Below are positions 5,787 to 15,072 of a stretch of 64,000 nucleotides of DNA, in pieces (within the stretch, counting starts at the first letter, position 1; every line of letters begins with the position of its first letter). Below the pieces are notes generated by a model that was not told the origin of the DNA, searched no databases, and saw only the letters and a program-made list of their open reading frames with translations. A program made the position numbers and the translations under genes. Source of the stretch: Dactylosporangium sucinum (GTDB taxonomy: Bacteria > Actinomycetota > Actinomycetes > Mycobacteriales > Micromonosporaceae); NCBI RefSeq assembly GCF_014647515.1, contig NZ_BMPI01000042.1, positions 21,272-85,271 of the forward strand, given 5' to 3'.

Positions 5787-8750
5787 GTGCTTCGACTCGT
5801 GTTCGGCGCCCTGCGCAGGCGCAGGGCGCAGGGGCTGGCGGTCCTGGTGCTCACCGTGCTGCTGTGCGCGGTCGCCGCCGCCGGGCCGCTGTACACCGCC
5901 GCGGCCGGCGGGCGGGTCGCCGCGGCCGACCTCGCCGAGGCGCCGGCGCCGCAGCGGCTGTTGTCGGTGCACCGGTCCGCGCCGACCGGCGGCGACCCGG
6001 CCACGGCACTCGACGGCTTCCGGCGGGAGGTCGAGGCGCTGCTCCCGGGCGAACACGGCGCGGTCCTCGGGCTGACCCAGACGCTCACCGCCGACACCGG
6101 CGGGTTCGGGCGCATGGTCCCCGTCGCGTACCGCGACGGCGCCTGCCCGAGCATGCGCCTCGCCGGCGACTGCCCGGCCAGGGCGGGCGAGGCCGCGGTC
6201 AGCGCGCACACCGCGAACGCGCTCGGGCTGCGGGCCGGCGACGAGCTCGTCCTGCGCAGCCAGCCGGGCGCGCCCAAGGTATCCCTGAGAGTCACCGCCA
6301 CCTATGAACGGCAGGACCCCGGCGGCGCCTGGTGGGCCGACCCGCTGTTCGGGCCGGGCCACATCGTGGCGGGCGAGGAGACGCTCGACCCCGTGTTCGT
6401 CCCGCTGGAGACGTTCGCGGGCGACGTGCTCGACGGGCCGACCGCCGTCTGCACCGTGCCCGTCACCAAGGCGCTGATCGACCGGCTCGACGTCGTCAGC
6501 ACCACGCTGCGGGAGGCGGGGTTCGACACCGAGGCGCCGTCCGGGGCGCTGCTCGACCGCATCGCGGAGGACCAGGCCGCGACCGCCGACGGCGTGCTCG
6601 CCGGCTGGGTCGAGGCGCTGACGCTGTGCCTGCTCGCGCTCGGCATCGTCGGGCGGCACACCGCGCAGGACCGGCGGCCGGACCTCGCGCTGCTCAAGCT
6701 GCGCGGCGCCACCCGGCGGCGGATGCTGCGGCTGGTCCTGTGGCAGCACCTGCTGCCGGTGGCCGCCGCGTTGCCGGCCGGGCTGCCGCTCGGCTGGGCC
6801 GTCGCCCGGCTCGCGGCCGGCGCGCCCGCCCCCGCCGACCGGCTGCCGGCCGCGGCCGTGGCCGCCGGGATCGCCGCCGGGGCGGGGCTGGTCGTGCTCG
6901 TGCTCGTGGAGGTACCGCTGCTGCGAACGCCCGTCGCGGGGCTCCTGCGCCGCTCGGCCGCGCCCGGTCGCCGGTGGGCAGGGGCGCTCGTCGACGTGCT
7001 GCTCGTCGCGCTGGCCGGGGCGGCCCTGGTGCAGGCGCGGTCCGGCACCGGCAACGGCGTCGGGCTGGTCGCGCCGGTGCTCGCGGCGCTCGCCGTGGCC
7101 GGGCTGCTCGCCCGCGTGGTCACCGCGCTCGCCGGGCAGGCCGGCCGCGCCGCGCTGCGCACCGGGCGGCTGCCGCTGGCGATGGCCGCGCTGCAGTACC
7201 ACCGGCGGGCGGGCATCGACCGCATCTTCGCGCTCGTCGCCGTCGCGGTCGCGCTGCTCGGGCTGGCCGCGTCCGGGTACGCCGCCGCCGGCCGGGCCCG
7301 GGCCGAGCGGACCGCCGCCGAACTCGGCGCCGACCGGGTGTTCACCGTGCGGGCGGCCAACCAGAGCGTCCTGCTGTCGGCGGTCCGCGCGGCCGACCCC
7401 GGCGGCCGGCAGGCGATGGCGGTCGCCCTCGACCGCGGCGCGGTCCCGCCGGTGCTCGCCGTGGACACCGCCCGGTACGCCGCGGTGACCGGCCGGCCGC
7501 TGTCTCTTCCGCCGGCACTCGACAGCGACCCGCCCGCGGTCGACGGCGACGAGCTCACCGTCCGCGCCGTCAACGACTCCGGCGGGCCGCTGCGCCTCAC
7601 CGTCCAGCTCGTCCACGCGACGAACGGCGCCACGGTCCGCGTGGTCCTCGGTCCGCTGGACCCGGGCGAGCACGAGGCGACGGCGCCGGTCGACGGCTGC
7701 GCGACCGCGCCCGGGTGCCGGATCGTGAGCCTGGCCCTCGCCGGTCCGTCCGATGTGGACGGTGCGCCGGGGCCGGCGCCCGCCGGGGCCGGGCTGAGCG
7801 TCCGCGCGCTGCGGCAGCACGCCCGCACGGTGCTCGACGGCGGGCGGCTCGGCGACCCCCGCTACTGGCGGTCCGCGCTGAGCGGGCCGGTGATCGTCAT
7901 CGCGCCGAAGGCGGGCGCCCTGACGCTGCGGGTGCCGCGGCCGGCGTTCGACGGCGACACGGCGGTCCCCGACGCGCGGGCCTTCGCGGTCGACACCCGG
8001 CTGCCCGTCCCGGCCCTGCTCGCGGGGCAACGACCGCACGCGTGGAACTTCGGCGACGCACTGTTGTCGATGTTCGGGGCTTCGGCGGTACCGCTGGATC
8101 TCACGCGAACCGGAGCACTCCTTCCCGTGCTCGGGCCGGCCGGGGTGGTGCTCGACCTGGCGACCCTCCAGCGGGCGCTGCCCGACCTGGTCAACCCGGG
8201 CGAGCTGCAGGTGTGGCTGGCGCCGGGCGCGCCCGCGGGCGCCATCGCCGGCCGGCTCGCCGCCGCCGGGGTGGAGCTGCTCGGCAGCGAGACGGCGCGG
8301 GAGCACGAGCGGCGGCTGGCCACGCACGGTCCCGCGTTCGCGGCGCTGTTCCGGCTGCTCGCCGCGGCCGCGGGGCTGCTGCTCGCCGCCGTGGCGTCCG
8401 CGGTCGCGGTCACCGTGGAGCAGCGGGTGCGCGCCCGCGAGGTGCGGGCCATGCGCACCCAGGGCCTGGCCGCCCGGGTCGCGGTGGGCGCCGGCGTCGG
8501 CGGCCAGCTCGCGCTGCTCGGCCTGGCGACGCTGGGTGGGCTGGTCACGGCCGTGGTCGTCGGCGCGGCCGTCGGCGAGCCGATCCCGGTGTTCGTGGAC
8601 GGCTGGCGGCTGACGCAGCCGCCGCCGGCCTTCCAGCCGGTCGCCCTGGCCGCCGCCGGGCTGCTGGCCGTCCTGGTCCTCGGCGGGGTGTCCGCCGGGG
8701 TGCTGCTGTCCTGGACGCGGGGCGTCCTTCGCGAGGGAGCCGGGCGATGA
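5787..8750 (+). CDS. Large FtsX-type ABC transporter permease
   Basis: This 987-residue membrane protein starts at GTG 5787 with GGGGAGG at 5776-5782. One TM helix at residues 10-35 is followed by a large extracytoplasmic domain. It has a cluster of TM helices from about 265 to 440, a second extracytoplasmic domain (510-850), and four C-terminal TM helices carrying the FtsX-like motif REVRAMRTQGL near residue 885. This is the layout of MacB/LolCE-like permeases, which move lipids or peptides or transmit force to the cell wall rather than import solutes. The next gene is a paralogue, coupled by an ATGA overlap. The ATPase such permeases need is not adjacent. Confidence 0.85.
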   Translation: MLRLVFGALRRRRAQGLAVLVLTVLLCAVAAAGPLYTAAAGGRVAAADLAEAPAPQRLLSVHRSAPTGGDPATALDGFRREVEALLPGEHGAVLGLTQTLTADTGGFGRMVPVAYRDGACPSMRLAGDCPARAGEAAVSAHTANALGLRAGDELVLRSQPGAPKVSLRVTATYERQDPGGAWWADPLFGPGHIVAGEETLDPVFVPLETFAGDVLDGPTAVCTVPVTKALIDRLDVVSTTLREAGFDTEAPSGALLDRIAEDQAATADGVLAGWVEALTLCLLALGIVGRHTAQDRRPDLALLKLRGATRRRMLRLVLWQHLLPVAAALPAGLPLGWAVARLAAGAPAPADRLPAAAVAAGIAAGAGLVVLVLVEVPLLRTPVAGLLRRSAAPGRRWAGALVDVLLVALAGAALVQARSGTGNGVGLVAPVLAALAVAGLLARVVTALAGQAGRAALRTGRLPLAMAALQYHRRAGIDRIFALVAVAVALLGLAASGYAAAGRARAERTAAELGADRVFTVRAANQSVLLSAVRAADPGGRQAMAVALDRGAVPPVLAVDTARYAAVTGRPLSLPPALDSDPPAVDGDELTVRAVNDSGGPLRLTVQLVHATNGATVRVVLGPLDPGEHEATAPVDGCATAPGCRIVSLALAGPSDVDGAPGPAPAGAGLSVRALRQHARTVLDGGRLGDPRYWRSALSGPVIVIAPKAGALTLRVPRPAFDGDTAVPDARAFAVDTRLPVPALLAGQRPHAWNFGDALLSMFGASAVPLDLTRTGALLPVLGPAGVVLDLATLQRALPDLVNPGELQVWLAPGAPAGAIAGRLAAAGVELLGSETAREHERRLATHGPAFAALFRLLAAAAGLLLAAVASAVAVTVEQRVRAREVRAMRTQGLAARVAVGAGVGGQLALLGLATLGGLVTAVVVGAAVGEPIPVFVDGWRLTQPPPAFQPVALAAAGLLAVLVLGGVSAGVLLSWTRGVLREGAGR

Positions 8751-11674
8751 TCGAGCTGATCCTGCAGATGCTGCGCACCCGCCGCGGCCAGGCGATCGCC
8801 CTCGGGCTGCTCGGCCTGCTCGCCGTCGGGGCCGCCGTCGCGGTGCCGGCCTACATGCGGGCGGTCGACGTGCAGGTGGTCCGGGGCGAGGTCGCCGACG
8901 CGAGCCCGGCCGAGCGCACGCTCACCGTGTCGACGCTGACCGCCCCGGGCGGCGCGGACCCGGCCGGGTTCGAGGCCCTCACCAGCGTCCTGCTCGACGA
9001 CGTGCCCGGGCTCGCACCGGTGTACTCGGTCGAGTTCGCCACCAAGAGCGTCGAGCCCGACCGCAGCTCGCGGGTCATCTTCCGGCAGGGTGTCTGCGCC
9101 CATCTCGGCTGGGTCGCCGGGCGCTGCCTCATCGGCTCCGGCGAGGTGGTCATCGGCGCGGAGACCGCGCAGCGGCTGCGCCTGTCGACCGGCGACGACC
9201 TCCTGCTGTCCGAGGCCGGGGTCACCGGCGAGCCGAAGCCGCCGGTGACGGTCACCGTCGTCGGCATCTACACGGTGCGGGCGCCCGGCGAGACGTACTG
9301 GGCCGGCCACAACTACTTCGCCCCCGACGCCACCGGCCGCAAGGGGGAGCCGGTCTTCACCGGCGCCGCCACCATGGAGCGGTTCGATCCGCAGGTCGCG
9401 TACCTCACCGTCGACGCGGAGGCGCCGCCGTCCGCGTTCGACCGGCTCGACGACCTGCGGGCCCGGCTCGACGGGCTGCAGGGGCAGGCCGCGGAGACCG
9501 CGCCGGGGCTGAGGGTGCAGACCGGCATCCCGGACCTCGCCGACCGGGTCGAGCGCAGCCGGGCGGTCGCGCGGCAGACGGTGCCGATCGGCGCGGTGCC
9601 GCTGGTCCTGCTCGCCTATCTCACGCTGTACCTCGCCGTCGACTACGGCACCGAGGGCCGCCGCCGCGAGCTGGCGGTCGTGGCGCTGCGCGGCGCGCGC
9701 TGGTGGCACCGCTGGCTGCTGGTGTCCGGCGAGCCCTTCGCCGCGATCGTGGCCGGCGCCGCGGCCGGGTGCGTCGCCGGGCAGCTGGCGGTGAGCGCGC
9801 TCGTCGCGTGGCGCCTGCCCGGCGCCGGCGCCCCGGGCCTCGGCACCGACACTCTGCTGTACGCCGGGGCGGCCGCGGCCGGCGCGCTGCTCGTCGCGCT
9901 GCTCGCCCAGCGCCGCCACCTGCTCAGCCCGGTCACCGAGCTGCTGCGGCGGGTCCGCTCGCGCGCCGGCGCCGCCGGCGTCGTGGTGTTCGTCGTGCTG
10001 GCCGTCCTCGCCGCGACCACCGTCGTGCAGCTGTTCCTCACCGACGGCCAGCTCGCCGGCGTCGGCCTGCTCGCGCCCGCGCTGGCCATCGGCGCGCTCG
10101 CCTACGCCTGCTCGTGGCTGCTCGCCCCGGCCGCCCGCGCCGCCGGCCGGGCCGCGCTGCGCCGGGGCCGCCTCGACCTCGCGCTGGCCGCACTGCAGCT
10201 GGGCCGCCGGCCGGCCGCGCAGCGGATGATGCTGCTGCTCGTCGCGTCGGTCGCCGTGCTCGGGTACGCGGTGAGCGCCGCCGACGTGGCCCGCCAGGAC
10301 CGCGAGCTGGGCGCCCGGATCGGCACCGGTGCGCCGCGGGTGGTGTCGCTCGCCCCGGTGAGCCGGCACGAGCTGCTGCGCGCGGTACGGGCGGCCGACC
10401 CGTCCGGCGAGTTCGCGATGGCCGTCGCGCAGCTGCCGGGCGGCGGCCTGGCGGTGGACTCGGCCCGGCTGGCGGCCGTCGTCGACCTCCTTCCCGAGTA
10501 CGGCGCTCTGGAGCGCGTGGCGGACCTGCTGCACCCGCCCGCCCACGCCCCGGTTGTGTTCCCGTCCCGGGAGGTGTCGCTCGACGCCGTCGTGTCGGGC
10601 ATCGACCCCGGCGAGCGGGTCCGGCTGCGCCTGGTGCTCGCCTCGCTCAGCGGCCCCGACACGACGACGCTGGACTTCGGCCTGCTCGACAACGGCCCGC
10701 ACACGTTTACCGAGCGCGAGCGCATGTGCGACGGCGGCTGCCGCCTCGCGGGCATCGGCCTGAGCAGGGACGGGACCGGCGGCGCCGCCGACGCCACCCT
10801 GACGCTGCGCTCCCTGTCGGGCGCAGACCTGTTCGACGCGACTCGCTGGCGCGTGAGCGGCGCGTCGGTGACCGCCTCGGGCGACGGCCTGCGCCTCTCG
10901 GTCGCCGGCCTGGTCGACTCGCCCGCGTGGCTGCAGCCGGCCGACGCCCCCTACCCGCTGCCGGCCGTCTCCGCCGGCCCGCCGGGCGCCCAGGTCGACG
11001 GCCTGGACGAGCGCGCGGTGCCGGTCCGCACTGTCGGGACCTTCGCCGCCCTCCCCCGCGTCGGTACCGCCGGCACGCTGGTCGACCTGGAGTACGCCGA
11101 CCGGCTGTCGGTCGACGCCGGGGTGGCCCGGTCGCCCGAGGTGTGGCTGAACGCGGCCGCCCCGCCGGACGTCCTGGACCGGCTGGCGGCGGCCGGCCTC
11201 TGGGTGACCGGCGAGCGGACGGCCGGCTCGGTCCGCGACCGGCTGGACCGCCAGGGCCCGGCGCTGTCGTTGTGGTTCCACCTGTGCGCGGGTGTGCTGG
11301 CCGTGGTGCTGGCGGCGGGGGGCATCGGGCTGATCGCGGCGGTGGACCGCGCGGACCGCTCCGCCGACCGCGCGGCGCTGCGGATCCAGGGCCTGCCGCG
11401 CGACACGGTCCGCCGGGCCGCGCTCTGGACCTATCCGGCGCTGGTGGTGGCGTCGGGCGTGTGCGGCCTGGCCGTGTCGCTGGCGGTGTGGCGGCTGACC
11501 GGGTGGGCGCTGCCGGTGTTCGGCTCGACGACCGACCTGCCGCCGCTGCCGTCCCCGCGCTGGCCGGCGACGGCGGCGCTGCCGCTGAGCTGGCTGTTCG
11601 GCGTGGCCCTGCTGCTGGCGGTCGCGCTGCGGGTCGGCGGTGCCGGTTCCGCCGCCCGGCGGCAGGCCACCTGA
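8747..11674 (+). CDS. Second FtsX-type ABC transporter permease (paralogue)
   Basis: This 975-residue protein starts at ATG 8747, overlapping the previous stop as ATGA. It has the same architecture as its neighbour: N-terminal TM (IALGLLGLLAVGAAVAVPAY), extracytoplasmic domain, TM cluster around 285-470 with RRRELAVVALRGARWWHRWL, second outer domain, and C-terminal TM helices around 850-965 with ALRIQGLPRDTVRRAALW. The two probably form a heterodimer. No ATP-binding gene follows; the next 300 bases are non-coding. The ATPase must be encoded elsewhere, or has been lost. Confidence 0.85.
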   Translation: MIELILQMLRTRRGQAIALGLLGLLAVGAAVAVPAYMRAVDVQVVRGEVADASPAERTLTVSTLTAPGGADPAGFEALTSVLLDDVPGLAPVYSVEFATKSVEPDRSSRVIFRQGVCAHLGWVAGRCLIGSGEVVIGAETAQRLRLSTGDDLLLSEAGVTGEPKPPVTVTVVGIYTVRAPGETYWAGHNYFAPDATGRKGEPVFTGAATMERFDPQVAYLTVDAEAPPSAFDRLDDLRARLDGLQGQAAETAPGLRVQTGIPDLADRVERSRAVARQTVPIGAVPLVLLAYLTLYLAVDYGTEGRRRELAVVALRGARWWHRWLLVSGEPFAAIVAGAAAGCVAGQLAVSALVAWRLPGAGAPGLGTDTLLYAGAAAAGALLVALLAQRRHLLSPVTELLRRVRSRAGAAGVVVFVVLAVLAATTVVQLFLTDGQLAGVGLLAPALAIGALAYACSWLLAPAARAAGRAALRRGRLDLALAALQLGRRPAAQRMMLLLVASVAVLGYAVSAADVARQDRELGARIGTGAPRVVSLAPVSRHELLRAVRAADPSGEFAMAVAQLPGGGLAVDSARLAAVVDLLPEYGALERVADLLHPPAHAPVVFPSREVSLDAVVSGIDPGERVRLRLVLASLSGPDTTTLDFGLLDNGPHTFTERERMCDGGCRLAGIGLSRDGTGGAADATLTLRSLSGADLFDATRWRVSGASVTASGDGLRLSVAGLVDSPAWLQPADAPYPLPAVSAGPPGAQVDGLDERAVPVRTVGTFAALPRVGTAGTLVDLEYADRLSVDAGVARSPEVWLNAAAPPDVLDRLAAAGLWVTGERTAGSVRDRLDRQGPALSLWFHLCAGVLAVVLAAGGIGLIAAVDRADRSADRAALRIQGLPRDTVRRAALWTYPALVVASGVCGLAVSLAVWRLTGWALPVFGSTTDLPPLPSPRWPATAALPLSWLFGVALLLAVALRVGGAGSAARRQAT

Positions 11675-11975
11675 GGCGGACGCCCGCTCATTCCGTGCGG
11701 ATGATGCCGCCCCCTGCGGTGGACCGCTTGGGCCGGGGTTCGCCGAGGAGGTCCTGGCCCGGTTCGAGGACCAGGCGAGGCGCAAGCCCGACAGCCATCA
11801 CCGCCGCGAGCGCCGGTAGCCGGAACTCGTCGCGGACCGCGGCGATCGAACGCGTCGTCACGCGTGCAGCGTCTACCTTTCGGCAGCCATAACAACCCTT
11901 GCGTTCATCGCATCGATACCGCTATACCTTTAGGCACTTTACTGTTAACTTTATTAACGGTTGGCGGAGGGTTCT
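11675..11975. other. Intergenic region between permease pair and chitinase
   Basis: No convincing gene is seen. A plus-frame segment (about 11690-11820) keeps actinobacterial third-position G/C bias and reads like the end of a protein (EEVLARFEDQARRKPDSHHR then stop), so it could be a remnant. From about 11880 the DNA becomes AT-rich and holds the chitinase promoter region. Confidence 0.45.
11941..11961. promoter_or_regulatory. Palindromic operator candidate before the chitinase gene
   Basis: ACTGTTAA (11941-11948) and TTAACGGT (11954-11961) form 8-base arms with one mismatch around CTTTA. The site is 15 bases upstream of the chitinase ATG in an AT-rich island that contrasts with the surrounding sequence. 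It resembles a repressor site for a sugar-responsive regulator, which is inferred. Confidence 0.55.
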
Positions 11976-14519
11976 ATGCGACGACGCGCCCTGCACCTCT
12001 TGTCCGCCGCGACGGCCGCGCTGGTGGCCGGATCCGCGGCCTTCTTCGTGGCGACGGCCAACGCGGAGGTCGACCACGCGGCCTGCCGGCCCGACGGGCT
12101 CTACCAGACGCCCGGCGTCACGGTCCCCTACTGCGACAAGTACGACACGAACGGCCGCGAGACGCTCGGCGCCGACCACGGCCGGCGGATCATCGGCTAC
12201 TTCACCAGCTGGCGCACCGGCAAGAACGGCGCGCCGGCCTACCTCGTCAACCAGATCCCGTGGGACAAGATCACCCACATCAACTACGCGTTCGCGCACG
12301 TGGACGGCGCGAACAAGATCTCGGTCGGCACGCCGACGGCCGCCGACAACGTGTCGACGAACATGACGTGGCCGGGGGTCGCCGGGGCCGAGATGGACCC
12401 CGCCTACTCGTACACCGGGCACTTCAACCTGCTCAACAAGTTCAAGAAGCAGCACCCCAACGTCAAGACGCTGATCAGCGTCGGCGGCTGGGCGGAGACC
12501 GGCGGCTACTTCGGCGACGACGGCAACCGGGTCGACTCCGGCGGCTTCTACCGCATGACGACGACCTCCAGCAACACGGTCAACACGGCCGGCATCAACA
12601 CCTTCGCCGACTCCGTCGTCAGCTTCCTGCGCACCTACGGCTTCGACGGCGTGGACATCGACTACGAGTACCCGACGTCGAACAACAAGGCCGGCAACCC
12701 GCTCGACTTCGCCCAGGCCGACGCCAAGCGGGCCGGGCTCAACGCCTCATACCACGTGCTCATGAAGACGCTGCGCGAGAAGCTCGACGCCGCGTCCGCC
12801 GCGGACGGCAAGTACTACATGGTGACCGTCGCCGCGCCCGCCTCCGGCTGGCTGCTGCGCGGCATGGAGTCCTACCGGGCGCTGCAGTACCTCGACTACG
12901 TCAACATCATGTCCTACGACCTGCACGGGGCGTGGAACCACTTCGTCGGCCCGAACGCGGCGCTCTACGACAACGGCGACGACGCGGAGCTCGCGGCCGG
13001 CGGCGTGTACGGGGCTTACCAGAACATCGGCTACCTCAACACCGACTGGGCATACCACTACTTCCGCGGCGCCATGCAGTCCGGTCGCATCAACATCGGC
13101 GTGCCGTACTACACCCGCGGCTTCCGCGGCGTCACCGGCGGTACCAACGGATTGTGGGGCCGGGCGGCACTGCCGGACCAGACGAAGTGCCCGGCCGGCA
13201 CCGGCGGCACCGTGGGCTCGACCACGCCGTGCGGCAACGGCGCCGTGGGCATCGACAACCTGTGGCACGACACGGAGCTCAACGCCGAGGTGCCGGCGGG
13301 GGCCAACCCGATGTGGCACGCGAAGAACCTGCAGGACGGGCGGGCCGGCAGCTACCTCGAGGCGTACGGCCTGACGCCGGCGACCGACCCCGAGGACCGG
13401 GTGAGCGGCACCTACGTCCGCAACTACTCCAGCGCGCTGGTCGCGCCGTGGTTGTGGAACGCGCAGAAGCAGGTCTTCCTGTCCACCGAGGACGACCAGT
13501 CCATCGGCGTCAAGGCCGACTACGTGGTGAACAAGGGCATCGGCGGCGTGATGATCTGGGAGCTCGCCGGCGACTACGCCTGGAACGCCACGCGCGGCGA
13601 GTATTACATGGGCAACACGATGACGACCGTCCTCTACGACAAGTTCAAGACGGCCGCCCCGTACGGCGCGAAGAAGGCCAACATCACCCTGCCGACCGCG
13701 ACGCTGAACGTCGGCGTGCAGGTCAGCGGCTTCGCGCTCGGCGACAACAACTACCCGATCAACCCGGAGCTGCGGCTCGTCAACAACACCGGCGCGCCGA
13801 TCCCGGCGGGCGCTCAGCTGGAGTTCGACTACCCGACCACGACGCCCGGCACGCTCGGCCAGCAGTCGGGCTGGGCGCTGACCGTCGTCTCGACCGGCCA
13901 CACCGGCAGCAACGTCGGCGGCCTCAAGGGCGACTTCCACCGGGTCCGGCTGACGATCCCGTCGGCCATCGCGGCCGGCTCGTACGCCGAGGTCACCCTG
14001 AACTACCAGCTGCCGATCTCGGGCCCCTCGAACTTCACGCTCGCGTTCGGCGGCCAGACCTACGCGCTCGCGGCCGACTACGCCCGGGGCGGCACCGCGC
14101 CGACGACCTCCCCGACGACGTCGACCAGCCCGTCGGGCGGGACCTGCACGGCGCCGGCGTGGTCGTCGACCACCGTCTACACGGGCGGCAACCTGGTGTC
14201 GTACAACGGCCGCACCTGGAAGGCCCAGTGGTGGACGCAGGGCGACACGCCCGGCACCAACGCGGTGTGGGTCGACCAGGGCGCCTGCTCCGGCACCTCA
14301 CCGTCCGCGTCGGCATCGGCATCGGCGTCCGCCTCACCGAGCGGCTCCACCGGCACCGGCTGCGCCGGGCTGCCGGTCTGGAACTCCACGACCGCCTACA
14401 GCGGCAACACGGTCGTGCAGTACAACAACCGCAAGTACCGCGCGAAGTGGTGGACGCAGGGCGAGAACCCGTCCACGTCGGGTCAGTGGGGCGCCTGGGA
14501 GGACCAGGGCGCCTGCTAG
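11976..14519 (+). CDS. Secreted family 18 chitinase with ChiC-type domain and two chitin-binding modules
   Basis: The protein has 847 residues; ATG 11976 is preceded by GGAGG at 11966-11970. A Sec signal peptide ends at ANA (residue 30). The GH18 barrel spans about 65-560. Its signature FDGVDIDYEYP puts the catalytic Glu at residue 231, with SVGGW near 170 and the barrel-closing MIWELAGD near 530. Residues 570-705 look like the chitinase C domain. Two CBM5/12 modules follow, each about 50 residues with the paired WWTQG aromatic motif, separated by Ser/Ala/Thr/Pro linkers. It hydrolyses chitin outside the cell. A palindrome 15 bases upstream suggests repression, and a strong hairpin terminator follows 6 bases after the stop. 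Confidence 0.95.
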   Translation: MRRRALHLLSAATAALVAGSAAFFVATANAEVDHAACRPDGLYQTPGVTVPYCDKYDTNGRETLGADHGRRIIGYFTSWRTGKNGAPAYLVNQIPWDKITHINYAFAHVDGANKISVGTPTAADNVSTNMTWPGVAGAEMDPAYSYTGHFNLLNKFKKQHPNVKTLISVGGWAETGGYFGDDGNRVDSGGFYRMTTTSSNTVNTAGINTFADSVVSFLRTYGFDGVDIDYEYPTSNNKAGNPLDFAQADAKRAGLNASYHVLMKTLREKLDAASAADGKYYMVTVAAPASGWLLRGMESYRALQYLDYVNIMSYDLHGAWNHFVGPNAALYDNGDDAELAAGGVYGAYQNIGYLNTDWAYHYFRGAMQSGRINIGVPYYTRGFRGVTGGTNGLWGRAALPDQTKCPAGTGGTVGSTTPCGNGAVGIDNLWHDTELNAEVPAGANPMWHAKNLQDGRAGSYLEAYGLTPATDPEDRVSGTYVRNYSSALVAPWLWNAQKQVFLSTEDDQSIGVKADYVVNKGIGGVMIWELAGDYAWNATRGEYYMGNTMTTVLYDKFKTAAPYGAKKANITLPTATLNVGVQVSGFALGDNNYPINPELRLVNNTGAPIPAGAQLEFDYPTTTPGTLGQQSGWALTVVSTGHTGSNVGGLKGDFHRVRLTIPSAIAAGSYAEVTLNYQLPISGPSNFTLAFGGQTYALAADYARGGTAPTTSPTTSTSPSGGTCTAPAWSSTTVYTGGNLVSYNGRTWKAQWWTQGDTPGTNAVWVDQGACSGTSPSASASASASASPSGSTGTGCAGLPVWNSTTAYSGNTVVQYNNRKYRAKWWTQGENPSTSGQWGAWEDQGAC

Positions 14520-14524
14520 ACGCT

Positions 14525-14562
14525 CCCCTCAGGCGGCGCCGTTCGCGGCGCCGCCTGAGGGG
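14525..14562. terminator. Bidirectional hairpin terminator containing the STAS gene stop codon
   Basis: A perfect 17-bp stem (14525-14541 with 14546-14562) closes on a TTCG loop. It follows the chitinase stop by 5 bases. The convergent STAS gene ends inside it: its stop codon is at 14529-14531 and its last ten or so codons form the stem. Confidence 0.88.
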
Positions 14563-14873
14563 CGCATCGGTCGCAGGTCGTCGGCCAGGCCGCGGGCCCG
14601 CAGCTCGTCGCGGACGGCCGGGCTGGCGGCCTGCAGGGCCAGCCGGCAGCGCAGCTGGTCGGCGGCCCGGCGCACGGCCAGCAGCACACCGAGGCCGCCC
14701 GCGCCCATCGCCGTCACCATGCTCAGGTCGAGCAGCAGATCGCTCGGGAACGCGGCCAGCGCGGTGGCGAGGGCCTGGTGGAACGTGCCGGCGGTCTCCT
14801 GGTCCAGTTCGCCGCGCAGCAGCAGGATGATCTGCCCCGCGGCTCGTCGTTGTACCTCGAACGACAGCCCCAT
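14529..14873 (-). CDS. STAS-domain protein (anti-sigma-factor-antagonist type)
   Basis: The protein has 114 residues from ATG 14873 (MGLSFEVQRR). An upstream in-frame ATG at 14972 would add an Arg-rich tail unlike the family. The STAS fold is clear: IILLLRGELDQETAGTFHQAL near residue 15, DLLLDLSMVTAMGAGGLGVL near 50, then a helix. In canonical anti-anti-sigma factors the segment reads D-S-S-G and its Ser is phosphorylated. Here it is G-A-G-G, so switching by a kinase of the usual type appears impossible. It may act constitutively or as a scaffold. No anti-sigma kinase gene is adjacent. The C-terminus is encoded within the shared terminator hairpin. Confidence 0.8.
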   Translation of the reverse strand: MGLSFEVQRRAAGQIILLLRGELDQETAGTFHQALATALAAFPSDLLLDLSMVTAMGAGGLGVLLAVRRAADQLRCRLALQAASPAVRDELRARGLADDLRPMRPSGGAANGAA

Positions 14874-15024
14874 GCCACGAGCCTCCCACGCGGCCCGGCC
14901 CCTCCGGATCGGCGCTTCGGGTTTTCTGCGCCCCCCGAAGGCCAGGACTCGGCGTCCTGCGCGCGGGATCAAGGCCTCCCTTATGGCGAAGATTCTGATG
15001 ATTGTCGATCACATTCGCCCGACC

Positions 15025-15037
15025 GTACAGTCTGTAC
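15025..15037. promoter_or_regulatory. Short perfect palindrome upstream of GNAT-like gene
   Basis: GTACAG and CTGTAC flank a single T, 36 bases before the ATG at 15073, in a locally AT-richer stretch. It is an operator candidate for an unknown regulator. Confidence 0.4.
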
Positions 15038-15072
15038 ACAGAGTCCTACCGAACGTAACTCGGGAGGGTCGG

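Noticed and set aside
5397..8327. 976-codon open frame antisense to the permease gene
   Set aside because: It is low-complexity Arg/Gly/Pro/Ala-rich, has no motif, and is the GC-skewed shadow of a well-supported permease.
6332..8746. Long read-through frame joined to the second permease
   Set aside because: Its 5' portion is a shadow of the first permease; the real second start is ATG 8747 with the ATGA overlap.
7862..11785. 1307-codon antisense frame across both permeases
   Set aside because: Shadow frame; composition dominated by R, G, A, Q with no domain.
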